This document shows, one piece after another, positions 47,337 through 55,523 of a DNA stretch of 64,000 nucleotides. Every line of letters begins with the position of its first letter. Position 1 is the first letter of the stretch. A program made the translations under genes and the position numbers. The stretch is from assembly GCA_027038835.1 (NCBI GenBank), contig JALWGC010000002.1, positions 62,001 to 126,000 of the forward strand, in the 5' to 3' direction. The DNA is from Helicobacteraceae bacterium (GTDB taxonomy: Bacteria; Campylobacterota; Campylobacteria; Campylobacterales; Sulfurimonadaceae). Under the pieces are notes generated by a model, which was not told where the DNA came from, did no database searches, and saw only the letters and a list, made by a program, of their open reading frames with translations.

Positions 47337-48190
47337 TATTTTTCCTTCACTATCAGTTTGAGGTATTTTTTGGGTGTAACCGCTTTCATCGCTTGGGCGA
47401 GCCAGCGTATCTGGAAGTACGCCGCGCCGCTGTCTCGAAGCGAGAAATAGTTTTTCAAGCTTCTTAGGTTGAACGTTACCACCATATCGACCTTCCAGTT
47501 GTCGGTTACGATGTGTTTGAACGCATCACCGACGTTGCGTTTTTTCTTGCCGTTTTGGAGCGCTTCGAAGAGCGCTTCGCTTCTGCCTCGAAACTCGTCG
47601 AGATACGGTAGCGAGCTTTTGGCGACCGCTTTGGAAAAAAAATCTTCCATTTTCGCTCTTTGGTACTCCAGTTTGGCAAACATCGTTTCTATCTCGATGC
47701 GATTGTAGGCTTCGTCCGCGGTAACGAGCATCTCCAAAGCGTTGACTTTTTCGAAGAAAAACCGCTTTGGCTCGAGGTCTTCAAGACTTGCGACATATGC
47801 GTTGATGATACCACTCATGGTGTAGCGGGTAGAACGCACGCTTATAGCTTGGATGCGGTGTCTTGCGTGCTCTTGGAGTACGCCGCGTGACGTGCCGCGA
47901 ACAAGGTAGCTTAAGTTGGTGTGTTCCAAAATGGAATGGTGAAAATAGGTCCACGCCAAATCATCGAGCAGTTGCGATTCGTCGATGGCGTTTAGCTCTT
48001 TGAGTGCTTCTTCCGTTGGGAGCGTTTTTTCAAGCTCCTTGACCACCTCGTTTTCGCTGTTGCAAAAAGAGTCGTAGCAGGTGCGCGCGGCAACCTCGCT
48101 GACTCCTATGCCGCTTTGGGAAAGAAGAATGACGGTCGGTTTTTGGTAGCGTATCCCTTCGATCGTTTCGAATTCACCTTGGTTGTTCAC
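47336..48190 (-). CDS. thyX: Flavin-dependent thymidylate synthase
   Basis: ThyX makes dTMP from dUMP using FAD, NADPH and methylene-tetrahydrofolate. The 284-residue protein has the diagnostic RHRx7S motif at residues 110-120 (RHRIQAISVRS, followed by TRY), plus LLDDLAWTYFHHSILEHTNLSYLVRG for FAD binding. No thyA was seen in the window. Thirty-four bases separate it from pcm upstream. Confidence 0.95.
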   Translation of the reverse strand: MNNQGEFETIEGIRYQKPTVILLSQSGIGVSEVAARTCYDSFCNSENEVVKELEKTLPTEEALKELNAIDESQLLDDLAWTYFHHSILEHTNLSYLVRGTSRGVLQEHARHRIQAISVRSTRYTMSGIINAYVASLEDLEPKRFFFEKVNALEMLVTADEAYNRIEIETMFAKLEYQRAKMEDFFSKAVAKSSLPYLDEFRGRSEALFEALQNGKKKRNVGDAFKHIVTDNWKVDMVVTFNLRSLKNYFSLRDSGAAYFQIRWLAQAMKAVTPKKYLKLIVKEK

Positions 48191-48224
48191 ACACCGCTCC
48201 TTACTCGTTTTTTACAATTATACC

Positions 48225-48863
48225 CTATTTTTCGACCCCGTCAAGTATAGGAACGAAGTCGCACTCCTCGAGCTCCTCTTGAACGATGGAGTCTCCTTTT
48301 TTGGTAAAACGGCAAATGATTTGCTCCCCTTGCATAAGCATAGGTGCTACGAGCATCCCGTCTTGACTCAACTGGTCAAAAAGTTTTTGGGGTATCTCTT
48401 TGGCGGTAGCGGAAAAAAGGATACGGTCAAACGGAGCGTAGCTTCGCCAGCCGTTTTGTCCGTCGTCGGTACGTACATGGATGTTTTCAAGCTTTAAACG
48501 TCTAAAACGTTCTTTGGCTTCGAGGACGAGCCGTTCTATGCGCTCTATGGTAAAAACGCCTCGAAAAAGGTGGCTCAAAACCGCCGCTTGGTAGCCGCTG
48601 CCACATCCGACTTCAAGAACTCTGTCAGCTCCTATGGGAGCGAGGTATTCGGTCATTTTCGCTACCGTCAACGGGGAGCTTATCCACTGTTTACCGGCGA
48701 TGGGGAGGGCGTCTATTTTGTACGCCAAAGGTTCGAACCCTTTTGGTACGAACAGCTCGCGAGGGGTTTTGGCGATCGCTTCTTTGACGTTTGGGCTAAG
48801 TGGGAAGATTTTGTCTATCTCTTCGGCGAGTTTTTGCGATTTTCTCAAATGTATGTGTGTCAT
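48225..48863 (-). CDS. pcm: Protein-L-isoaspartate O-methyltransferase
   Basis: It methylates isoaspartyl residues in damaged proteins so that they can revert to aspartate. The 212-residue protein has ISSPLTVAKMTEYL, the SAM motif VLEVGCGSGYQAAVL, and the TDDGQNGW and FDRILFSATAKEIP segments. ATG overlaps the upstream stop by four bases. Confidence 0.94.
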   Translation of the reverse strand: MTHIHLRKSQKLAEEIDKIFPLSPNVKEAIAKTPRELFVPKGFEPLAYKIDALPIAGKQWISSPLTVAKMTEYLAPIGADRVLEVGCGSGYQAAVLSHLFRGVFTIERIERLVLEAKERFRRLKLENIHVRTDDGQNGWRSYAPFDRILFSATAKEIPQKLFDQLSQDGMLVAPMLMQGEQIICRFTKKGDSIVQEELEECDFVPILDGVEK

Positions 48864-49588
48864 GCTATCCCCACGTCCATATATCGACGCATTTTCTTGA
48901 TCTCTTTTTTGTCGAACTTTTGCACCAAAACCGTTGCATCACCGTTTCGCTTTTCCGTGCCAAAAGGGGTGATGATGCCGCTTTGGGCGTTGCATTCGGC
49001 ATTGAGGTTGTCGCTACAAACGACATAACATTGGTTCATAACGGCAAGTGCGTTCGTTAGTGTCAGGTAGTTTTGTTCTCTGAGTTTTCCCCACCAGCTT
49101 GGAACGGCTATGACATCAGCTCCCTCGAGTGCCGTCCAAAACCGCTTGAAGCGTAGTTCGAAACAGATAAGAATCCCCATCTTCACGCCACCGACTTCGA
49201 AGAGAACAACCTCGTCTTCGCTACCTGCTTGGAGGTACTTGTGTTCATCGCCAAACTTGAACAGTTGCGCTTTTGCCTGCTTTCTCACAACCTTACCGTC
49301 GCTAAAAACATATGCGAAGTTCTTCGCTCCCTCGTTATCACGTTCGAGTAACGTTACTATAACGGTTTTGTTTTTGGACGCTTCTTGGATGCGCGGTAGC
49401 GCGACAGGGGCGAAATCGAGCATCGCTTCGAAGTTCTCCCAGTCGTATCCGGTTAAACACACCTCGCCCGCAACGACGAGCGAATCTTTCGGGCAGCGAT
49501 TTATAAGCTCCAAAAGGGTCTGCAGGTTCGTTTCGTACGAAGAGACGGTTTCAAAAAGGAGTGAGCAAAGATTAGAAATCGTCGTCAA
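48860..49588 (-). CDS. Carbon-nitrogen hydrolase (nitrilase superfamily)
   Basis: An amidase-like enzyme of 242 residues with the Glu-Lys-Cys triad E42 ([11 protein letters not shown]), K106 (KAQLF) and C142 ([10 protein letters not shown]). Substrate unknown; omega-amidase or N-carbamoyl hydrolase are options. It starts with TTG within the last codons of nrdB, no strong ribosome binding site being visible, so coupling to nrdB translation is likely. Confidence 0.85.
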   Translation of the reverse strand: MTTISNLCSLLFETVSSYETNLQTLLELINRCPKDSLVVAGEVCLTGYDWENFEAMLDFAPVALPRIQEASKNKTVIVTLLERDNEGAKNFAYVFSDGKVVRKQAKAQLFKFGDEHKYLQAGSEDEVVLFEVGGVKMGILICFELRFKRFWTALEGADVIAVPSWWGKLREQNYLTLTNALAVMNQCYVVCSDNLNAECNAQSGIITPFGTEKRNGDATVLVQKFDKKEIKKMRRYMDVGIA

Positions 49589-50597
49589 AACTAAGACTAC
49601 CTTTGGAGTAGTTCGCTACCGTACCTTCGAAGAAGTTGGTTTTTTGGTCGTTGAATTTCGAGAAATCGTCCACCCATTTGATGGGATGTTTGACGTTGTA
49701 AAGCGGTTCGAAACCGACCGCTTTGAGTCGGTCGTCGGCAAGATACTGGATGTATTGCTCGATGATTTCGTCGGTAAGCCCGAGAATCTGCCCTTGGGTG
49801 ATGTATTTGCCCCATTGGGTTTCAAGATCGACCGCACGTTTGAACATCTCGATAACCTCTTCTTTGAGCTTGCTTGTAAAGAGGTCGGGACGCTCTTTTT
49901 GCAACGTGTTGATGATGTTTTGAAAAAGAACGAGGTGGGTTACCTCATCGCGCTGGATGAAGCGGATCATCTGTGCGCTTCCAAGCATCTTGCCGCTTCT
50001 TGCAAGCGTGTAGATGTAAGTGAAGCCGCTGTAGAAGTAGATCCCCTCTAGGATTTGGTTGGCAAAACACGCTTTGACGAAGTTGTGTTCGTTGGGATCG
50101 CGCGCGAGCTCTTCATATACCGCCGCGATAGCGTCGTTTTTGTGTTTGAGCATCATATCTCTACGCCATAGTTCGTATATCTCTTCGGTATTGGTCGAGA
50201 TGGAGTCCACCATAACGGCGTAGCTTTGCGAGTGGAGCGCTTCTTCGAAACTTTGGCGTACCAAGATGAGGTTGATTTCGGGTGATGTGATGTATGGGTT
50301 GACGTTGTCGATGAGGTTGTTGGTTTGGAGCGAGTCCATGAAAATCAGCTGCGAAAGCGCTTTGTCGTATGCCGTTTTCTCCGCATCGGTGAGGTTTTTG
50401 TAGTCTATGACGTCTCGCGTCATATCGACCTCTTTTGGAAACCAAGTGTTGTTTAGCATCATCTCCCACAGATTGTACGCCCATTGATACTTGATATCGT
50501 TGAGTTCGAAAATACCGGTAGGGTTCCCTCCAAATATTTTCCGCTCGTTGGCGGTTTCTTTCGTATTTGGATTGTAGATTTTTTTTCGCTCTAACAT
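49572..50597 (-). CDS. nrdB: Ribonucleoside-diphosphate reductase, beta subunit (class I)
   Basis: The radical-generating subunit. The 341-residue protein keeps diiron ligands and the radical tyrosine in EEALHSQSY (E-x-x-H-x-x-x-Y spacing as in E. coli), further Glu/His ligands in [10 protein letters not shown], and a C-terminal tail (SLSFDDDF) that docks into NrdA. A strong GGAGGGG site precedes the ATG. It heads an eight-gene run (nrdB, nitrilase, pcm, thyX, lipoprotein, PhnA-like, dgt, DUF481), mostly with overlapping ends. Confidence 0.96.
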   Translation of the reverse strand: MLERKKIYNPNTKETANERKIFGGNPTGIFELNDIKYQWAYNLWEMMLNNTWFPKEVDMTRDVIDYKNLTDAEKTAYDKALSQLIFMDSLQTNNLIDNVNPYITSPEINLILVRQSFEEALHSQSYAVMVDSISTNTEEIYELWRRDMMLKHKNDAIAAVYEELARDPNEHNFVKACFANQILEGIYFYSGFTYIYTLARSGKMLGSAQMIRFIQRDEVTHLVLFQNIINTLQKERPDLFTSKLKEEVIEMFKRAVDLETQWGKYITQGQILGLTDEIIEQYIQYLADDRLKAVGFEPLYNVKHPIKWVDDFSKFNDQKTNFFEGTVANYSKGSLSFDDDF

Positions 50598-50710
50598 TTT
50601 CCCCTCCGATTTTTCAACATCTCTTTAAGTGTATAGAGTTTTTTGCGGATTATAGCATTTCAATGCTGAGAATTTTTTTTCGATTCGATAGGTTGTTGAC
50701 AATTTTCGCT

Positions 50711-50748
50711 ATAATACTCTTAAAAGTACTCCAAAGGATACTCTTATG
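50711..50748 (+). promoter_or_regulatory. Promoter and possible operator of the first toxin-antitoxin pair
   Basis: A TATAAT -10 box at 50710-50715 is followed by two direct copies of ATACTCTTA (50714-50722 and 50738-50746) 24 bases apart; the second overlaps the antitoxin ATG. Repeats at this spot fit autoregulation by the antitoxin. Confidence 0.45.
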
Positions 50749-51000
50749 ACCGTCAGTGCAAGCGAAGTGAAAACAAAAGGGGTTTCGTTGTTCGATAAAC
50801 TGTGCAGCGCTTTCGAAGAGGTCGTCATCAGTGTGAGAGGAAAAGACAAATATGTCGTTTTACCCTTTGAAGAGTATGAACAATACAGAGCGTACAAGCT
50901 GGAAAAAGCGTACAAAGAGGTGATGCAGGACAAAAAAAACGCCAAAACACATACCGACATGCAAAGCCACTTGGACAAAATCGAGGCGGAACTTGAATGA
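50746..51000 (+). CDS. Phd/YefM-type antitoxin
   Basis: An 84-residue protein. The N-terminal half (TVSASEVKTKGVSLFDKLCSAFEEVVISVRGKDKYVVLPFEEYE) is the Phd/YefM DNA-binding fold; the C-terminal tail is a charged helix that would wrap the toxin. AAAGGA precedes the ATG. It overlaps the toxin gene by four bases (ATGA). Confidence 0.85.
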   Translation: MTVSASEVKTKGVSLFDKLCSAFEEVVISVRGKDKYVVLPFEEYEQYRAYKLEKAYKEVMQDKKNAKTHTDMQSHLDKIEAELE

Positions 51001-51269
51001 TAACGATCGAATTCGCTCAAAGCTACGAGAAAAAAGCGATCAAATTTTTTAAAAAACACAAAGAACTTTACCCGCAATACAAAAAAATACTGCAAATTCT
51101 TCAACACGACCCATACCATCCTTCGCTTCGGCTTCACAAACTCAAAGGGAAGTTGGAGCATCTCCATTTCGTCTCTATCAACATGAAATACCGCATAACA
51201 CTCGAGTTTATCATTCAAGAGGAACATATAACGCTTATAGATATAGGCAGTCATCAAGACGTGTATTGA
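50997..51269 (+). CDS. RelE/ParE-superfamily toxin
   Basis: A 90-residue basic protein with the RelE-type fold: EFAQSYEKKAIKFFKKHKEL, a strand-rich SLRLHKLKGKLEHLHFVSINMKYRITLEF and ITLIDIGSHQDVY. The GSHxDVY end is that of mRNA-interferase-like plasmid-stabilisation toxins. It probably cleaves mRNA at the ribosome; pairing with the upstream antitoxin is clear from the overlap. Confidence 0.83.
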   Translation: MITIEFAQSYEKKAIKFFKKHKELYPQYKKILQILQHDPYHPSLRLHKLKGKLEHLHFVSINMKYRITLEFIIQEEHITLIDIGSHQDVY

Positions 51270-51275
51270 TTTTGG

Positions 51276-51281
51276 TATAAT
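51276..51281 (+). promoter_or_regulatory. -10 box of purT
   Basis: TATAAT in the sequence between the toxin stop and purT, 37 bases before the purT ATG, so purT can be transcribed independently of the toxin-antitoxin pair. Confidence 0.55.
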
Positions 51282-51317
51282 TTTACACAAAGAGAAAAGA
51301 GACGAAAAAGGGAAACA

Positions 51318-52481
51318 ATGGAATTTAGCGCACCACTAAAGAGTAATTCTAAAAAAATCATGCTTTTGGGTTCTGGGGAGCTGGGAAAAGAGGTCGCCAT
51401 CGAAGCGCAGAGACTCGGTCTTGAAGTCGTAGCGGTAGATAGATACCAAAACGCGCCGGCACATCACGTCGCTCACCGAAGTTACGTTGTCAACATGCAA
51501 GACAAAGAAGCGGTTTTGGAGATAATCAGACGCGAAAAACCCGACTATATTCTACCGGAGATCGAAGCTATCAGTATCGATGCGCTTTTTGAAGCGGAAA
51601 AAGAAGGGTTTTGCGTCATCCCTAACGCCGAAGCGGTCAACAAAACGATGAATAGAAAGAACATCCGTGTTTTCGCCGCGGAGGAGCTGGGTCTTAAAAC
51701 AAGTCCTTACGTGTTTGTTAGCAGTTATGAAGCGTTAGTCGAAGCGGGTAAGAAAGTGGGGTATCCTTGTGTTATCAAACCGGTTATGAGCTCTTCGGGT
51801 CATGGGCAGAGTGTCGCAAGAAGCGAAGCGGATATGGCTGCATCTTGGGAGATAGCCAAAGAAGCAAGAGGGGATGCCAGCGAGCTTATCGTCGAAGGGT
51901 TCGTCGATTTCGATTACGAGATCACCTTGCTTACCGCACGTAACGAAACCGGTACCGTTTTTTGCGAGCCTATCGGGCATGAGCAGCGTGATGGGGATTA
52001 CGTGTTTTCATGGCAGCCGATGCAGATGAGCGAAGTTGCCAAACAAAAAGCGCAGGAAATCGCCAAGAAGATAACCGATGGTCTAGGTGGGCGCGGTATT
52101 TTCGGCGTGGAGTTGTTCATCAAAGGGGATGAAGTGTATTTTAGCGAAGTCTCTCCAAGACCGCATGATACCGGTATGGTAACGCTGATTACTCAAAGTC
52201 AAAGTGAATTCGCCTTGCATCTTAGAGCCGTTCTCGGGCTTCCCCTTGGCTTTGCTTTCTATGGCGATGGAGCGAGTGCCGCGTACAAAGCGACAAACGA
52301 GAGTTACGCACCTGTCGTGGAGGTAGATGAAAGTGTGTTCGATGAGAAAAGTTTCGTTCGTGTCTTCTCCAAACCCGAATCGCACAAAGGGCGCAGAATG
52401 GCGGTTGTCTTGGTGTACGACAAGGTTGAAAACGCACTTGAAAAAGCAAGAGAGCTTATAGAGAAACTAAGCGATAGATAG
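51318..52481 (+). CDS. purT: Formate-dependent phosphoribosylglycinamide formyltransferase
   Basis: PurT forms formyl-GAR from GAR, formate and ATP in purine synthesis. The 387-residue ATP-grasp protein has the N-terminal [21 protein letters not shown] dinucleotide-like motif, [15 protein letters not shown] in the ATP-grasp lid, and [14 protein letters not shown] with the metal ligands. It lies between two toxin-antitoxin pairs. Confidence 0.95.
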   Translation: MEFSAPLKSNSKKIMLLGSGELGKEVAIEAQRLGLEVVAVDRYQNAPAHHVAHRSYVVNMQDKEAVLEIIRREKPDYILPEIEAISIDALFEAEKEGFCVIPNAEAVNKTMNRKNIRVFAAEELGLKTSPYVFVSSYEALVEAGKKVGYPCVIKPVMSSSGHGQSVARSEADMAASWEIAKEARGDASELIVEGFVDFDYEITLLTARNETGTVFCEPIGHEQRDGDYVFSWQPMQMSEVAKQKAQEIAKKITDGLGGRGIFGVELFIKGDEVYFSEVSPRPHDTGMVTLITQSQSEFALHLRAVLGLPLGFAFYGDGASAAYKATNESYAPVVEVDESVFDEKSFVRVFSKPESHKGRRMAVVLVYDKVENALEKARELIEKLSDR

Positions 52482-52489
52482 GAGAGAAG

Positions 52490-52693
52490 ATGGATCTCGA
52501 AGCTATAATCGAAGAAGCTTTGGAGCTGAAGCCGCAAGAGCGTTATATCGTTATCGAAAACTTGGTAGAAAGTTTGAACACACGCGATAGAGAAATCGAT
52601 GCGATATGGAGAAAAGAAAGTAAAAAAAGGTTGCAGGCATACAAAGAAGGAAAAGTGCAAACGCTTACTTACGAACAGGTGTTTCATGGATGA
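52490..52693 (+). CDS. Putative addiction-module antitoxin (short, PF09720-like)
   Basis: A 67-residue acidic protein with ALELKPQERYIVIENLVESLN and the spacing of the short addiction-module component family (commonly found before ParE toxins). GGAGAG lies ahead of the ATG. It overlaps the following toxin gene by four bases. Confidence 0.8.
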   Translation: MDLEAIIEEALELKPQERYIVIENLVESLNTRDREIDAIWRKESKKRLQAYKEGKVQTLTYEQVFHG

Positions 52694-52995
52694 AGCTTCG
52701 GATTTTATCGCTTGCGGCTTTGGAAATAGAAGACGCAAAAGAGTATTACAATCTGCAACAACCCTTGCTTGGAGATAGTTTCAAAAAAGATGTGCAAAAA
52801 GCGGTGGATAGTATCGTGTCTTTTGCGCAACTGTATCCTTTGGTCGATGAAGATTTAAGAAGATGTGTTTTACATAGATTTCCCTATAGCATCTATTATA
52901 CTATCGATACCGATACGGTTGTAGTGCTTAGTGTCGCTCATCAAAGAAGAAAGCCGTATTATTGGGTAGATACTTACAAAGAAGGTGAAAATTGA
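52690..52995 (+). CDS. ParE-type toxin
   Basis: A 101-residue RelE/ParE-superfamily protein: EIEDAKEYYNLQQPLLGDSFKKDVQKAVDSI, then RRCVLHRFPYSIYYTIDTDTVVVLSVAHQRRKPYYW, the typical ParE strand pattern. ParE toxins poison gyrase, though some relatives cleave RNA. It pairs with the overlapping antitoxin upstream. Confidence 0.85.
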   Translation: MKLRILSLAALEIEDAKEYYNLQQPLLGDSFKKDVQKAVDSIVSFAQLYPLVDEDLRRCVLHRFPYSIYYTIDTDTVVVLSVAHQRRKPYYWVDTYKEGEN

Positions 52996-53924
52996 AAATG
53001 AAAATAGTTATTCTCGATGCGATCACGTTTGGCGATACCGACTTAAGCGGTTTTAGCGAACTTGGAGAGGTGGAAATTTTTGAAAAAACGCTTCGCGAGG
53101 AAACTTCGAAGCGCATAGAAGATGCCGATGTCGTGGTAACGAACAAGGTGGTCATCACCGAAGAGATGATGCGAAATGCCAAAAAACTCAAGCTTGTCGC
53201 TATCGCCGCGACGGGGATGAACAATGTCGATTTGGCGGCTGCCGAGAAACTCGGTATAGAGGTCAAAAACGTCGCGGGTTATTCCACCGACTCGGTCGTA
53301 CAGCATACCTTTTCGATGCTTTTGTATCTGCTGGAGCATTCACACTACTACGACGAGAGGGTCAAAAGCGGAACATATGCAAAAAGCGGCATCTTTACCG
53401 ATGTAAGCCGACCTTTTTGGGAGATAAAAAACAAAAAATGGGGAATCGTAGGGCTTGGAGCCATAGGGAAGCAAGTCGCGGAAGTCGCCTCGGCTTTCGG
53501 AGCGGAGGTGCTTTACTACTCCACAAGCGGTAAAAATAGTTTCGCGAAGTACAAACAAGTTTCGCTGACAACTCTTTTGGAAGAGTGCGACATCGTAACC
53601 ATCCACGCACCCCTGAACGAAAACACCCAAAACCTCATCGGTTATGACGAACTATCGCGACTCAAAGAGGGTAGCATCCTTTTGAATCTCGGTCGAGGCG
53701 GCATAGTGGATGAAGCGGCGGTTGCGAAAATCGTCGATGAAAAAGAGCTCTATGTCGGTTTGGATGTTTTTGAAAAAGAACCTTTGGCGCTTGATTCGCC
53801 GCTTTTGCAAGTCAAACATAAAGAGCGCCTCCACCTCACACCCCACATAGCGTGGACGAGCAAAGAAGCAAGAGAAAAACTCATAGAGGGTGTTTTGACA
53901 AACATCCGTGAAACCTGCTGTTAG
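52992..53924 (+). CDS. D-isomer-specific 2-hydroxyacid dehydrogenase
   Basis: An NAD-dependent oxidoreductase of 310 residues from the TTG or 308 from the ATG two codons on. It has the substrate-binding N-terminal domain, the GLGAIGKQVA nucleotide motif, the catalytic Arg in LGRGGIVDE, the Glu region and the His in TPHIAWTSKEA. Hydroxypyruvate/glycerate or another 2-keto acid is the likely substrate. Either start is possible; TTG sits at a better distance from AAGG and overlaps the toxin stop. Confidence 0.9.
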   Translation: MKMKIVILDAITFGDTDLSGFSELGEVEIFEKTLREETSKRIEDADVVVTNKVVITEEMMRNAKKLKLVAIAATGMNNVDLAAAEKLGIEVKNVAGYSTDSVVQHTFSMLLYLLEHSHYYDERVKSGTYAKSGIFTDVSRPFWEIKNKKWGIVGLGAIGKQVAEVASAFGAEVLYYSTSGKNSFAKYKQVSLTTLLEECDIVTIHAPLNENTQNLIGYDELSRLKEGSILLNLGRGGIVDEAAVAKIVDEKELYVGLDVFEKEPLALDSPLLQVKHKERLHLTPHIAWTSKEAREKLIEGVLTNIRETCC

Positions 53925-54328
53925 TGATATACGCTTCTTTATTCGTCACTTCTTTTTTAGCCGCGACGATACTCCCTTTTAGTAGCGAGGCGGCACTTTT
54001 TGCCGCACTTCAAAGCGATGCGAACCAAACGCTGCTTTTGGTTTTCGCTTCTTGCGGCAACGTCTTGGCGATAATACTCAACTACTATCTTGGCTATTTT
54101 CTGTACGAAAAAACAAAACGCAAGCTGCTATCTTCCAAAACGGGAAAAAAGGCGTATGTTTTAGGGCATCGTTACGGATACGGCGCGCTTTTGCTTTCTT
54201 GGTTGCCCGTTATCGGTGATCCTATTACCCTCGTTGCCGGCGCGCTTCGTTTGCGGTTTTGCATCTTTTTACTTATAGCCGGAGGGCTTAGGATTTTACG
54301 CTATTATGTTATAGTTGTGTCTACCTAA
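53924..54328 (+). CDS. YqaA-like small membrane protein (DedA/VTT superfamily)
   Basis: A 134-residue inner-membrane protein with about four hydrophobic segments. The sequence LPFSSEAALFAAL near the N-terminus and the GNVLAIILNYYLGYF and WLPVIGDPITLVAGALR segments match YqaA/DedA-type VTT proteins, which handle lipid translocation. It starts with GTG overlapping the preceding stop, and the SprT-like gene follows, its start lying 11 bases after this stop. Confidence 0.8.
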   Translation: MIYASLFVTSFLAATILPFSSEAALFAALQSDANQTLLLVFASCGNVLAIILNYYLGYFLYEKTKRKLLSSKTGKKAYVLGHRYGYGALLLSWLPVIGDPITLVAGALRLRFCIFLLIAGGLRILRYYVIVVST

Positions 54329-54338
54329 GGAAAAAGCG

Positions 54339-54848
54339 ATGCAAAAAACCCTAAAAAGAAAACTCGAACTCTCTTTCCTTGTTTTGATCCTTTTTGCCGC
54401 TGCTTTTTTGGGTGTGAATTATTATAAATCCTACTCTTTCAAGCACAACCCGCTCCCGCGTGCCTACATCGAGAGAATCGAAAACAAAGAACGCGATATT
54501 TTGAAACATATGCGAAAGAACTTCGGATTTGTCGTGAAGTTTCCCATCGTCGTAACCAAGAAGATTCCCGGCAGGCTCTATGGTCTAACCGCTTATCAAA
54601 ACGGGAAAATCACTATCTATTTGAACAAAAAAGTGATGCAAGAGAGTATGGACTATATGGTAAAGAGCGTCATTCCCCATGAATACGCGCATGCACTTTT
54701 GTTCTACCTACACAAAAACACCCATGAAAAACAAGGGCATTCGAAGTTGTGGAAAGAGACGTGTGTCGCCCTTGGAGGAATAGACTGCAGGCAGTACGTG
54801 AACCAAAAAGAGGTGATACTTGCAAAACTCCCTTGGATAGAAAAATAA
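54339..54848 (+). CDS. SprT-like zinc metalloprotease, membrane-anchored
   Basis: A 169-residue protein with one N-terminal membrane helix (about 11-27) and a SprT-type domain: HEYAH (114-118, catalytic Glu115) and a third His in GHSKLW (134). The mature domain would sit outside the cytoplasm, unlike eukaryotic SPRTN. Substrate unknown. AAGGA precedes the ATG. Confidence 0.83.
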   Translation: MQKTLKRKLELSFLVLILFAAAFLGVNYYKSYSFKHNPLPRAYIERIENKERDILKHMRKNFGFVVKFPIVVTKKIPGRLYGLTAYQNGKITIYLNKKVMQESMDYMVKSVIPHEYAHALLFYLHKNTHEKQGHSKLWKETCVALGGIDCRQYVNQKEVILAKLPWIEK

Positions 54849-54860
54849 AAAGGATACCCT

Positions 54861-55280
54861 ATGCCATTTGTACCGAAAACTCCATATCTTACGACTGATG
54901 GAATCGTTGAAATATACGACAATAACGAAACGTTTTTAGGAATCGTGCTTATAAAACGGAAAAATCCGCCTATCGGCTGGGCACTGCCGGGAGGGTTTGT
55001 TGATGTCGGCGAGCGAGTCGAAGAAGCATGTGTCAGAGAGATGAAAGAGGAACTTTCTCTCGATGTAGAAATAAAATCACTCCTTGGAGTCTACTCCGAC
55101 CCGGCACGTGACGAGCGGTTTCATACCGTAAGCGTAGCGTATGTATGCAAAGCGCACGGCATCCCCAAAGCCGCCGATGACGCGAAAGAAGCGGTAGTGG
55201 TAAAATTAGAAGATTTAGATACGAAACGACTCGTATTCGATCATGGAGAGATTGTAAAAGATTATATGAAGCGACTATAA
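54861..55280 (+). CDS. Nudix hydrolase
   Basis: A 139-residue pyrophosphohydrolase with a complete Nudix box at residues 45-66 (GFVDVG, E51, REMKEEL). The YDNNETFLGIVLIKRKNPPIGWALPGG approach resembles ADP-ribose or dinucleotide-cleaving members. It is the last gene before the A/T-rich defence island. Confidence 0.92.
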   Translation: MPFVPKTPYLTTDGIVEIYDNNETFLGIVLIKRKNPPIGWALPGGFVDVGERVEEACVREMKEELSLDVEIKSLLGVYSDPARDERFHTVSVAYVCKAHGIPKAADDAKEAVVVKLEDLDTKRLVFDHGEIVKDYMKRL

Positions 55281-55414
55281 TCTGCTTATCTCTTTATTGT
55301 TTTTACATTTTTTATATCGTATTTCCATAAAGATACAAGGGAAAAGGAAAACATTTCAACTCAATTTGATGGTCAAAATTGTAAATAATTTTAACTGACA
55401 AATTTAAATTTGAA

Positions 55415-55499
55415 ATTCCTATAGGAATATTATTCGCAACTGCGAAAAAAAACTTAATAGTTTTAATCTTAATATCGCTAAAATTAATGAATCTATAAT
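55415..55499 (+). promoter_or_regulatory. Control region of the dpt operon: two palindromes and a -10 box
   Basis: The 243-base gap is much more A/T-rich than sequence to its left. It contains the perfect palindrome ATTCCTATAGGAAT (55415-55428), a second inverted repeat TTCGCA-AC-TGCGAA (55433-55446) and a TATAAT at 55494-55499, 25 bases before the dptF start. The two palindromes, 4 bases apart and 48-79 bases upstream of the -10 box, look like operators. The binding protein is not known; no regulator gene is visible here. Confidence 0.5.
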
Positions 55500-55523
55500 T
55501 TATAGCGTTAAAAGGTTGAAATC

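Noticed and set aside
50692-50715. TTGACA followed by TATAAT as a sigma-70 promoter before the first toxin-antitoxin pair
   Set aside because: The two hexamers are only 8 bases apart, far too close for a -35/-10 pair; only the TATAAT is kept as a -10 box.
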